From the NCBI GenBank assembly GCA_964023275.1, contig OZ029916.1, positions 14,314,607 through 14,378,606 on the forward strand: a stretch of DNA of 64,000 nt, written 5' to 3'. Each line of letters begins with the position of its first letter. Position 1 is the stretch's first letter. Source of the stretch: Norana najaformis. Its lineage: Eukaryota; Annelida; Clitellata; Crassiclitellata; Hormogastridae. Made by a program: the position numbers and the translations under genes. Under the pieces are notes generated by a model. The model worked only from the letters and a program-made list of their open reading frames with translations, did not search any database and was not told the origin of the DNA. Shown one piece after another: positions 55,855-64,000 of the stretch.

Positions 55855-56400
55855 ATGCCTGAGTCATGTCAGTCAAGCGTGATCGGAGACAGTCTAGTTT
55901 GTAGCCTTTCCAATAATGTGCAACCGGCAGACAACGATCGCCAGCATCAAAGGCACCACATTCCTGGGCTGCCGCAACTAGATCGGACTGATTTCCTGCG
56001 CATTACAGCAACAGACGAAGTGCGCTTACCAGTCAACAAATTACCAAGAAATCCGAAAAACTCAAAGAAATTCGAGTCTTCGAGAAAATTGGATATTGTT
56101 TCGAGGCACCATGACTCACAGGAATCGCACAAAAAGAAGAGCGCCGCCGTCGACGCCCAATCGTTGGCACAGAAACTGTCACGTGACGAAAAGCGCCGAC
56201 GTCGTAGAGCGACAGAAAAGTATCGAACTGCGCATGCGTCTCGCGAGAGAATTCGTGTCGAGGCGTTTAATGTGGCCTTTGGTCAGCTGCGTCAGCTGCT
56301 TCCGACTCTACCACCGGATAAGAAACTGTCGAAGATTGAAGTTCTGCGGCTAGCCATCTGCTACATCTCCTATCTCGACCACGTTCTTCAAATACCATGA
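55855..56400 (+). CDS. nhlh: HEN/NHLH-type bHLH transcription factor
   Basis: A nuclear, neural-lineage class A bHLH factor that binds E-boxes as a dimer. The 181-residue frame ends in a complete bHLH (about residues 113-179). The basic region is [20 protein letters not shown], helix 1 [16 protein letters not shown], the loop [12 protein letters not shown] and helix 2 [17 protein letters not shown]. The [26 protein letters not shown] signature and the end of the protein right after helix 2 are diagnostic of the HEN/NHLH family. Vertebrate members are shorter (about 133-135 residues), so the N-terminal part here, low in complexity and rich in Ser/Asn/Asp/His, is longer. CDS is in one exon, as in vertebrates. 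A good acceptor (AATTTTTCAG, 55820-55829) 25 bp upstream of the ATG shows a spliced 5' UTR whose first exon is not seen. Confidence 0.95.
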   Translation: MPESCQSSVIGDSLVCSLSNNVQPADNDRQHQRHHIPGLPQLDRTDFLRITATDEVRLPVNKLPRNPKNSKKFESSRKLDIVSRHHDSQESHKKKSAAVDAQSLAQKLSRDEKRRRRRATEKYRTAHASRERIRVEAFNVAFGQLRQLLPTLPPDKKLSKIEVLRLAICYISYLDHVLQIP

Positions 56401-56980
56401 CGCAAAATATCTCGCAAATTCGGCCTTCTCAAGAATTGGTTTTCATCTTTTCGTTCTTGTTTCACGAGTTCTTTCTTTCTGTCTGATTTGCTTTCTCTCC
56501 ATTCTGTCTCTTTGTCCGTCTGTCTGTCTGTCTTTCTCTCCATCTCTCTCCCTCTTTTTGTTGCCCACCAGGGGCATGTGCCCTCCTCCAAAGTCAATGG
56601 CGCATTGCCACACGGCCAATGATTCCCCTTCGCTCTTATGGAAAAGATTTGCTTGTTTTTACAACAGTTTCTGGCGGATCCAGATGGTTAGAGGAGGTGT
56701 GCCAAGTCGAGACATTTTAGGATCTTTCTAATCACTAGAACATTGAACGACTCCTGTCGCTGGAGTTTCTTCTGACATTTGTTTAGTCTTCATCACATCT
56801 GCTCATCTTGTGAATAACATAATGAACTGATTTTCTGTAGAACGCAAGACAGTATTGCTCTGCACTTCAGTGTGTGAATAGTGCATATGAATGGCCCTGC
56901 ACTGAATTTGTTAGCCACATATCTCAGTCCACGCACTTAGTGTACTTAAATGACAATTATATGCGCAAAGCTTTGGCAAA
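56401..56980. other. HEN/NHLH 3' flank, no further gene
   Basis: CT-rich (CTGT/CTTT runs at 56460-56560), probably the 3' UTR. No AATAAA was found close to the stop. Confidence 0.5.
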
Positions 56981-56984
56981 ATGG

Positions 56985-57610
56985 GGCATCTCACACAGGA
57001 TTCGGTGCGTGGCCCTCTTTTGTTCACAATGTATATCACACCACTAGGTACACTACTTGGCAATCATTTACTAGGATATAGTTTCTATGCGGATGATACT
57101 CAGATTTACATTTCGTTTGACAGTTTGTCTTGTCATTCGTCTGTGCAGCTGCTGTCCACTGCCTCTGAAAAGCTGCAGCTTTGGATGGCGGCTAATAAAC
57201 TCCTCCTCAACCGTCGAAAACTGTATCTCTGCTGTTGGGCATTCCACAGCAGCTCAAAAAGTTTGAATATTTACACTAGGCGAATTACTTATTGAGTTGG
57301 TTGAATCTGCTAGTAACTTGGGGGTTGTCAGTAACTTTACAATAGGTCCCTCATCGACTTTGCAGATGGCATTTGTAATTCTTCATACTTTTCTATTCGT
57401 GACATATGCAGAATTAGGTGCTATGTTCTGATGTCATCAAATATATCTCTCGCGAATGCATTGATCTGCAGTCGCCTAAATTACTGTAACTCGCTTCTTA
57501 CTGGTATCACAAAGTCAAATTTTGTGCAGAAGCTCCAGAGAGTTTTAAATTCTTTAGCTACAGTCATAATTAATACATCAAGAATGAGCACATAAACCCT
57601 GTAATTAAAT
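56985..57610 (+). pseudogene. LINE (CR1/L2-like) reverse transcriptase with YADD
   Basis: Plus strand reads DSVRGPLLFTMYITPLGTLL, then YSFYADDTQIYISF (YADD intact) and LQLWMAANKLLLNRRK. After frameshifts come ASNLGVV-type sequence, FSIRDICRIRCYV and CSRLNYCNSLLTGI. This covers RT blocks from the SVLGPLLF motif to the C-terminal NYCNSLL. At least two frameshifts. Confidence 0.85.
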
Positions 57611-57784
57611 CATTCCATTGATAGTAAAGAATTCCTTTCAAACTGGGGCTTATAGTGTAAAAAACACTGAACCCAGAGCCAACCACAGTACTTAAACTCA
57701 GTCATCATTTCCCAGACTTATCATTATTCAGCATATTTTACTCTGGCTAATCACAATTAGCTTGGATTATTCGGCAGCCATCAA

Positions 57785-58022
57785 TCGTTGTTTGATTCTT
57801 CTTCTTCTTCTTCTTCTGTCTTCTCTTCCGCCATTTATGGCGATGAGGCCTTTATGAAACTTCTCCAAACTTCTCTGTTCCTGATTGTTTCTCTAACTCC
57901 AATCAAGCTTGTGCCTCTTTCTCTCAGATCTTCTTTGACATTATCTATCCAGGTCTTTCGTTGTCTTCCTCTGCTTCTCTTTCCTTCTATGTGTTTGATT
58001 CTTGACCTCTCACAAAACACTG
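57785..58022 (-). pseudogene. LINE (RTE-like) C-terminal end with (GAA)n tail
   Basis: Minus strand reads RIKHIEGKRSRGRQRKTWID, then NVKEDLRERGTSLIGVRETI and REVWRSFIKA, the ordinary end of an RTE/Bov-B-related type. It is followed by MAEE and a GAAGAAGAA run (plus TTCTTC at 57797-57815). Confidence 0.8.
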
Positions 58023-58089
58023 CACCTCACTGAATCTCATCAAAGCACTGCAATTGAAAACGCACAGCGATGAATGAGATCCGCTTCTC

Positions 58090-58206
58090 TAAACAGAACA
58101 TAGTCATAGACCTTCTGGACTAAATAGCGTAGTTTTCGATCAACTGGACTAAACAGAGCTTAGTCCTTTATATACTGGACTAGAATAAACGTTAGTCCTT
58201 GAGGAC
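58090..58206. repeat. Degenerate about 30-bp tandem repeat with GGACTAAA
   Basis: Four units, each starting GGACTA(A/G)A and containing an inverted counterpart TTAGTCC or TAGTC, so that neighbouring units can pair (GGACTAA with TTAGTCC). Confidence 0.6.
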
Positions 58207-59030
58207 TAGATCTCGATCCGTTGCAGTGGGAGTTGATCTTTCTTTTCGTATAAGATTCTTTGATGTCAGATTCGAGAGGCAGGACATTCGCCTAATCATC
58301 TAAAACTTCTTTCAGCTGGTCTTCCCATTCGCTCATTGGTCATTGGTGCTGGGCTGAGAAGATGCAACTAGTCCAAGATGCGCGTGCGGCAAAGACGCAT
58401 CGTTGACGGTGAAAGTCATTGAGTGGCAATCGGTGGCTCCTGTCTTTAATGCGCCTCATCAGCGGACGCAATTTTATCCACCCCACCCCTCCCCTCCCCA
58501 CCCCGCCCGAGCAGACCACGACCACCGCCTCCATCATCACCACTACCACCACACTCAACGAACACGATCATCGCTGCCCTGTCACGTCGTCCCTCTTTCG
58601 CACGACGGCCGACCGACCTACCGACCGACCGTCCGTGCGTCCGAGGGGCGGATCGACCGATGCCTGGCGTCTCTGCTGCACGCAACGGATAGAACGATGT
58701 CTGAAAGGCTACGGACGGACACGCGATGTCCTGTCAGCCAACGATCAAGTTACGAAGAACTCATGCTGAGAGAATTAAAACAACACACACGAACAAAGAC
58801 ATCCCGCCATCGTCATCATCATCGTCATCATCATCATCATCATTATCACCACCACCAACACCACCATCTCCATCATTTTCATCTTCTTCTTTATTCCGCT
58901 CCTTCTGCTCCTCCTCTTCTCTTCTTTCTTCGTCTGCATCAGTTCCTTTTGTCATCCTCTTCAATACGACTACTATTATAGCGCTACATAAGCTGCGTAT
59001 TGCATTAATTTACTTTATAATTTCTGATGA
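58207..59030. other. CpG- and microsatellite-rich stretch, no gene recognised
   Basis: Contains CCGACCGACC runs (58608-58632), a CAT/CAC array (58810-58880) and a CTTCTTC run. The 192-codon plus frame across it is explained by these repeats. Confidence 0.4.
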
Positions 59031-59039
59031 AGCATTGTC

Positions 59040-59215
59040 TTTACTCATATATCGTACTCGTAATAGCAAACTTGAGATTTATATAGCGTCCTACGAAAGC
59101 TAAGTCGAAGGAACCAGTTTATTCACAGGCACTCAGTCAAAACCAAATCGATAGACAGGAGGATCAGATATTCGGTTTCCTGTCAGATCCAAGGGTCAGG
59201 CAGGCAGACAGTCAG
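59040..59215 (-). repeat. LINE 3' UTR copy with TTACGA-type tail
   Basis: Minus strand: GGTTTTGACTGAGTGCCTGT, GAATAAACTGGTTCCTTCGA, TTTCGTAGGACGCTATATAA, then a GCTATTACGAGTACGA tail. Same family as 53440-53610 and 29975-30115. Confidence 0.7.
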
Positions 59216-59855
59216 ACAGGCTACGACGGATGGCGCTTGGAATTGGAGCGGTCTTTAGTTCCACTGATGTCATGAATCATCCATCTATATAGACTGTCAC
59301 AATAATTCACAGAGGATAAAATGAATCGCCTCATATCAGTCGACGACACATTTCAAATATGGAATTTTAGACTATTAGCACACTAAGATAGCCCATGTTT
59401 ACCTCGTCTAGATTTGGCTAAACCTATGTGCACGATAACCGGCATGAAAAGCCTAACAATTCAGAAAAGTCATATGGAAATAGTCATTTGGCAGTACTAT
59501 GAGTATTGTGAGATGACATTGCTGACATTACTATTATAATAATGACATCACTGATGCCTGCTGTTAGAAGAGGCGTGTATTCTAGCAGTTGAGAGATAGT
59601 TGTATAGCCGCAAAGCCATAAGTGTCATCAATCATTTCATCATCGTCACCAGCGGCAATAATAAGGAACAGCAGCAGCAACAGCAACGGAGGAGGAGGAC
59701 AAGGAGGAGGAAAAGGAGGAGGAGGATAAAGCAGTGACTATGGCACCAGATGATCTAATTGCACATACATGGATGTACAGCGGTTGTGTTGAGTGGCTCT
59801 GAAGGACTTTGTTTTAATGGACTTTCGAGGAGCGTTTGATTCGGTTAACGTAAGC
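59216..59855. other. No gene recognised
   Basis: AGC/AAC and GGA trinucleotide runs at 59668-59728. Nothing else recognised. Confidence 0.4.
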
Positions 59856-59859
59856 TGTG

Positions 59860-60000
59860 AAAAACGACCAATAAGGATCAATTGTCTGCCGCGGGAGCCA
59901 CGCCGTCTATCGGCGCCTTAATGTGATTAGCGCGAGTCGATTATAATTAATCGACAATTGGTCGCGTAAATCGATAATTATTGCGCAGTAAGGATTTCAT
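59860..60000. promoter_or_regulatory. Candidate regulatory block with homeodomain-type sites and palindromes
   Basis: Includes the near-palindrome GTCGATTATAATTAATCGAC (59936-59955, perfect 8-bp arms), a CGCG on each side, a flanking inverted pair GGATCAATTGTC / GACAATTGGTC (59876 and 59952), several TAAT/ATTA cores and ATCGAT. It is unlike the surrounding low-complexity DNA. It lies 3.5 kb downstream of HEN/NHLH. A role as an enhancer is inference. Confidence 0.3.
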
Positions 60001-60757
60001 TAGTCACCGAGACACGCATGCATGTGCCTGCTTAAAGCATTCGCTTCAAACGCTCAAATGATGATCCGTGTATGGCCTATAGTTGCACTCACCATATCAT
60101 CCACAATATCACTCAATCTATACATGTATATAGATGTATGTAGTGTCAGACGTGTCACATAGAGACGCAGCACTTGCACGTGCATCAAATGTCGGTGTCT
60201 GTCCGACTTGAAGTGTCACCCAGAAGATGTCACGATAGAAACTCGTTTAATTCGGTTGACCGAGTGACTTAGAAACCGCGGAGCCTATAGTAACTGAGAC
60301 GCCGATTGTGGAGCATCATGGGTCTCCCCCTCTGAAATCCTGGATGGTCCAGTGCAAGGACGAATTTTGCCAATACAAGAACTTCCGACAACCCAGCTCT
60401 CGCTAGGCAACCATCCTACAGAAGATCTCGAAACCGATTAGAGGTAACCTAAAATAGCACAGCAGTGCAACAATATGCTGAACCCGACGACGATCAAAAC
60501 GTCTACATAAAGCAGCAAAACGAGGCAAACACTTTGTTTTTTATTAACAAACAATGAGCAGAATAATCTCACTAACATCTAGAAACATTTCAAGTCCAGT
60601 TTGTCGTCTACCGAACTGTGACATGTTGTAGTTTTTTATTTTTTGATTAGTCTATTGGCAGCATTTTGCCGTTTTGGTTCGAGTTGTCTTAGGAGACACG
60701 ACTAACCGGTTGACTGAACATTGTATGCATAGTTCTCTAGTTGGAATAGAACGATAT
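60001..60757. other. No gene recognised
   Basis: Nothing recognisable. Confidence 0.4.
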
Positions 60758-62007
60758 TTGTAACATTGTATGCGCAGGTTATGCAGCCAACTGCTGTGGC
60801 TTAGATGTTTTGCAAGTGAAGAAGAACTTGGGTCGGGATATCTGCTGCAAATGCTTACTGTTATGAAGAGACGGTTGCGGAGCTTTTTAGAGGCACCACA
60901 ATTATATGTACCATTAGTCCAAGCTCTGCCCCCTGGAATTGAGCACAGTTTTGCACTATTCTAAAGAGCACGCATTTGAAATTACAGTGTTTTATGTCTT
61001 GAGAAATGGTAGGGTGCAGTATGGTAAATAGGGTGAAGTATGGGATGTAGATTATACTTTATTACTGTTTTACTGTGTGTGCGTACTTATGGACAATAAA
61101 GGTTAACTCACTTGCCACAAAGTATTGGTAGAAGTACTGGTATTGCAGTACTTTTAAAATCGTTATTGGTATTGGTAAAGCCAATGCATTTTCTTAGTAT
61201 TGTTAACAGCCCTGCCAGCGCTACTCTTGAAGAGCTTGCTAACCCATTTTCAGTGTCTCATGCTGGCGATTGGACAGCCACGGCTGAAGCTAAGTTTTCT
61301 GTCTCAGAAGCAGTACTTCAACTTGAAGCTGCTGAGATGTGGGTCTAAGATGCTCTTAGACTGAATCTGCGTGAATTGGAAATTGTAACATTGTATGCGC
61401 AGGTTATGCAGCCAACTGCTGTGGCTTAGATGTTTTGCAAGTGAAGAAGAACTTGGGTCGGGATATCTGCTGCAAATGCTTACTGTTATGAAGAGACGGT
61501 TGCGGAGCTTTTTAGAGGCACCACAATTATATGTACCATTAGTCCAAGCTCTGCCCCCTGGAATTGAGCACAGTTTTGCACTATTCTAAAGAGCACGCAT
61601 TTGAAATTACAGTGTTTTATGTCTTGAGAAATGGTAGGGTGCAGTATGGTAAATAGGGTGAAGTATGGGATGTAGATTATACTTTATTACTGTTTTACTG
61701 TGTGTGCGTACTTATGGACAATAAAGGTTAACTCACTTGCCACAAAGTATTGGTAGAAGTACTGGTATTGCAGTACTTTTAAAATCGTTATTGGTATTGG
61801 TAAAGCCAATGCATTTTCTTAGTATTGTTAACAGCCCTGCCAGCGCTACTCTTGAAGAGCTTGCTAACCCATTTTCAGTGTCTCATGCTGGCGATTGGAC
61901 AGCCACGGCTGAAGCTAAGTTTTCTGTCTCAGAAGCAGTACTTCAACTTGAAGCTGCTGAGATGTGGGTCTAAGATGCTCTTAGACTGAATCTGCGTGAA
62001 TTGGAAA
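60758..62007. repeat. 625-bp tandem duplication, two apparently identical copies
   Basis: Copies 60758-61382 and 61383-62007 show no difference by eye, including both short open frames in each (60770/61395 and 61112/61737). The junction carries a 2-bp TT overlap shared with the flank. Each copy has AATAAA (GACAATAAAGG) and a bipartite repeat of GTATTGGTA motifs. The frames (64 and 78 codons) match no family I know. Confidence 0.9.
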
Positions 62008-63055
62008 TTACAGATCTTTGAATTTTCAGGAAGTGGATATTGCATTTTTCTAAATGTTAATAAGTAAATATATCGCATTTCAGAGTTTTAGGAAGTGAAA
62101 TTTGTGGATTTCCAATCGACATTTGTCAGCCTTTGTCAATATATCCAAGCACCAGAAAACTTGGGATAAAATTAAGTCATAATGCAGAAATTCTCTGAAA
62201 AAGAGACACTTTCATAAGGCATGTAGAAATGTAAAGACAATACTCTCCAGATTACAAAAAAAAGAAACAAAATGAAGCTCAGAACCCGTTTTCCCTCAAT
62301 GAATCTATAGTTGCTTCATGTGCAAGCAGATCGAAAATAGATTTGTTTTCATTTAAAGACTATCCTTTTGCTTTCTATTATAGTCAGACCCTACATTAAA
62401 CTAAAACTTATAAAATTAAAACAACTGTCTTGAAACACATGGTCGACTGCGTTATAAAATAAAATTTAAATGTCTTCTCAACATGAAACTGAATTGTGCG
62501 GACGCAGGACTGCAGCCTTTCAAAATTTCTTAACCTCCTCGTGAAAGGTTTCAATAGCCCTGCCGTATATCATCCAGCAGTGGTGCCTGAGAAGAATTAT
62601 GCGAATTAACTATGCGGCACGCGTCACCAGCACAAATGTCTACTGGCACAATTTCATACCCGGTCGTTGGAGGCCTTTCCAAACAAGAAGGACTCGTATG
62701 TTCGGACAAATAGCATGCTGTTTATAGGCAGGCAACAAAGCTCTAGCTCCAAAAGCCCCATGATATCCGGACCAAAAACAGCTGGAATAACGATAGCTTA
62801 CTAGCTCAGGTAAACTTGTACCCGACTTATGATTTTGATCTCTACTTGAAAAGCGTCGGGCTATAAATTAGCCTCGAAATGAGCACAGGAACCGATTTCC
62901 ATTTCCACAAAACCCTGCCAGTTTTTCGTGGAAATTGGAACGCTCTGAAGAGGGTCACACCAGTGACAATAATGACAGAAGGGGAATGAAGTTAAAGAAA
63001 CAGGAAGGCTAAGAATGATAATGTTCAGAGATGGACTACATGTACAGCAAGCTTT
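62008..63055. other. No gene recognised
   Basis: AT-rich; nothing recognisable. Confidence 0.4.
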
Positions 63056-63058
63056 TGG

Positions 63059-63116
63059 GTATAATCTAGTGACAAATCCTCACAGTGCTGTGAGGATTTG
63101 CGTCATTAGATTATAC
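63059..63116. repeat. 58-bp near-perfect palindrome
   Basis: Left arm 63059-63085 (GTATAATCTAGTGACAAATC, then CTCACAG), 2-bp centre, right arm 63088-63116 (CTGTGAGGATTTG, CGTCATTAGATTATAC). The arms pair along their whole length apart from a 2-base bulge and one mismatch around GTGAC/GTCAT. Confidence 0.9.
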
Positions 63117-63119
63117 ATA

Positions 63120-64000
63120 CTTATCGCATGCAGATTATTTATGCTTACTCGTAATATGCTTCAAAATGACTTGCACTCAGAAAATGCAACAGTTTTGTTC
63201 ACCGTTTCTAGTTTTGCTTCGAAAATGATATGAATTCAAAATATTGTAATATTTTCTATAAATGAAACATTTCTCTTAAAATCGTAAAGCAAATAATTAA
63301 TTCGAAACTGTTCATATTTGCTCAAATAAATTATTATTGTATGCTCATAATTTCTCAAAAGCCTGTCACAGTCATGCTCATGCTCAGGCTCGATCCGAAC
63401 TCAATCGCACAAGATCTGTTCTATATTGCTCATATTTAATTCTAAAGTGCACACAATGAGTTGCTTGAAATGGTTCAGATGTGAATTCAAAGAACCTAGA
63501 ATTCGTCATCGGCCGGGGCTCCGCCCACAACGCAGAATTGAGACTCGATCTCTCCAACAAAAAAGGTAACTGCCTTATTCCTCATCAGTGGTCCACTGAT
63601 CACTCTTTTCGTGAAATCAACTTCAGGTAATATCAAAGCTTAAGAATTGCCAAAAACCCGTTTAGCGCTTTGTTTGTATTACCAGAAATTGTTTAATCTA
63701 TTTTTGTCTAGTCTAATGTAAGAAGTTCTACAGCATCATGATGTAATAAAGTTCTGTTTATATTCGAAATTATTCTTGCATTTCCCTCCTCGCAGTTCCG
63801 TTTTCATTTCCTGTCAGAAAGCCACTTGCTTTTCTGCACGTAATTCATCCTTCTTCAGCCTAATATCAGCGTCACGTGTTGAATGACTTTAAGATCCATA
63901 GACCGCAGTTCTTACTCCACACTTCATCGCCATTTCGCGCAGAGCATGACAACTTTATTGGCGATAAAAGGACCTTTTAACGCGCACATAACAAACAGAC
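63120..64000. other. No gene recognised
   Basis: AT-rich sequence with short open frames only. Confidence 0.4.

Noticed and set aside
58403-58981. 192-codon plus-strand open frame.
   Set aside because: Made of CAT/CAC, CCGA and CTT repeats; no domain.
59790-59870. Reverse transcriptase motif LMDFRGAFDSVN on the plus strand.
   Set aside because: Suggestive of an RT A-block, but only about 20 residues long with no supporting sequence on either side; kept out of the feature list.
63059-63116. Palindrome as a microRNA precursor.
   Set aside because: The loop is only 2 bases and the stem is nearly perfect; a Drosha/Dicer substrate needs a larger loop.

Overview
The window is nuclear DNA of a bilaterian invertebrate animal. 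Genes are split by introns with GT..AG borders, coding is sparse, and the space between exons is filled with remnants of non-LTR retrotransposons, tRNA-derived SINEs, minisatellites and microsatellites. The proteins that can be recognised (a dopamine D2-like receptor, a HEN/NHLH bHLH factor, an intron-free mobile-element-like ORF of a type common in invertebrate genomes) do not fix the phylum; a lophotrochozoan or an invertebrate deuterostome both fit.

Layout. 1-4.1 kb: diverged repeats, a LINE 3' end, and an intact 565-codon intron-free ORF on the minus strand with its own TATA box and CRE-type palindrome. 4.8-6.2 kb: two plus-strand exons of a small secreted-type product, separated by a 60-bp satellite with higher-order structure. 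6.2-11 kb: mostly non-coding, with a pogo/CENP-B-like transposase fragment. 11.0-14.3 kb: the last four exons of a plus-strand HEXXH metallopeptidase, reconstructed by matching splice phases. 16.8-31.9 kb: four minus-strand coding exons of a D2-like dopamine receptor (438+113+1007+242 nt = 599 residues plus stop), whose long introns hold LINE and SINE pieces. 32-55 kb: retroelement remnants, including a long plus-strand LINE relic (about 40.15-43.2 kb), a Ty3/gypsy fragment with LTR and tRNA-His-type primer site, a 280-bp (TA)n tract and SINEs; no host gene was recognised there. 55.8-56.4 kb: a single-exon HEN/NHLH bHLH gene. 57-64 kb: LINE pieces, an AT-rich palindromic block that may be a conserved regulatory element, an apparently exact 625-bp tandem duplication and a 58-bp near-perfect palindrome.

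The host genes do not form a functional cluster. The dopamine receptor and HEN/NHLH are both neural genes but their proximity is probably incidental. The most distinctive signals are the (ABA)3(CD)3 satellite whose last unit runs into a 3' splice site, a recurring habit of tandem repeats sitting directly at exon borders, the DRF (instead of DRY) motif predicted for the dopamine receptor, and the intact 565-codon ORF with a well-formed promoter.
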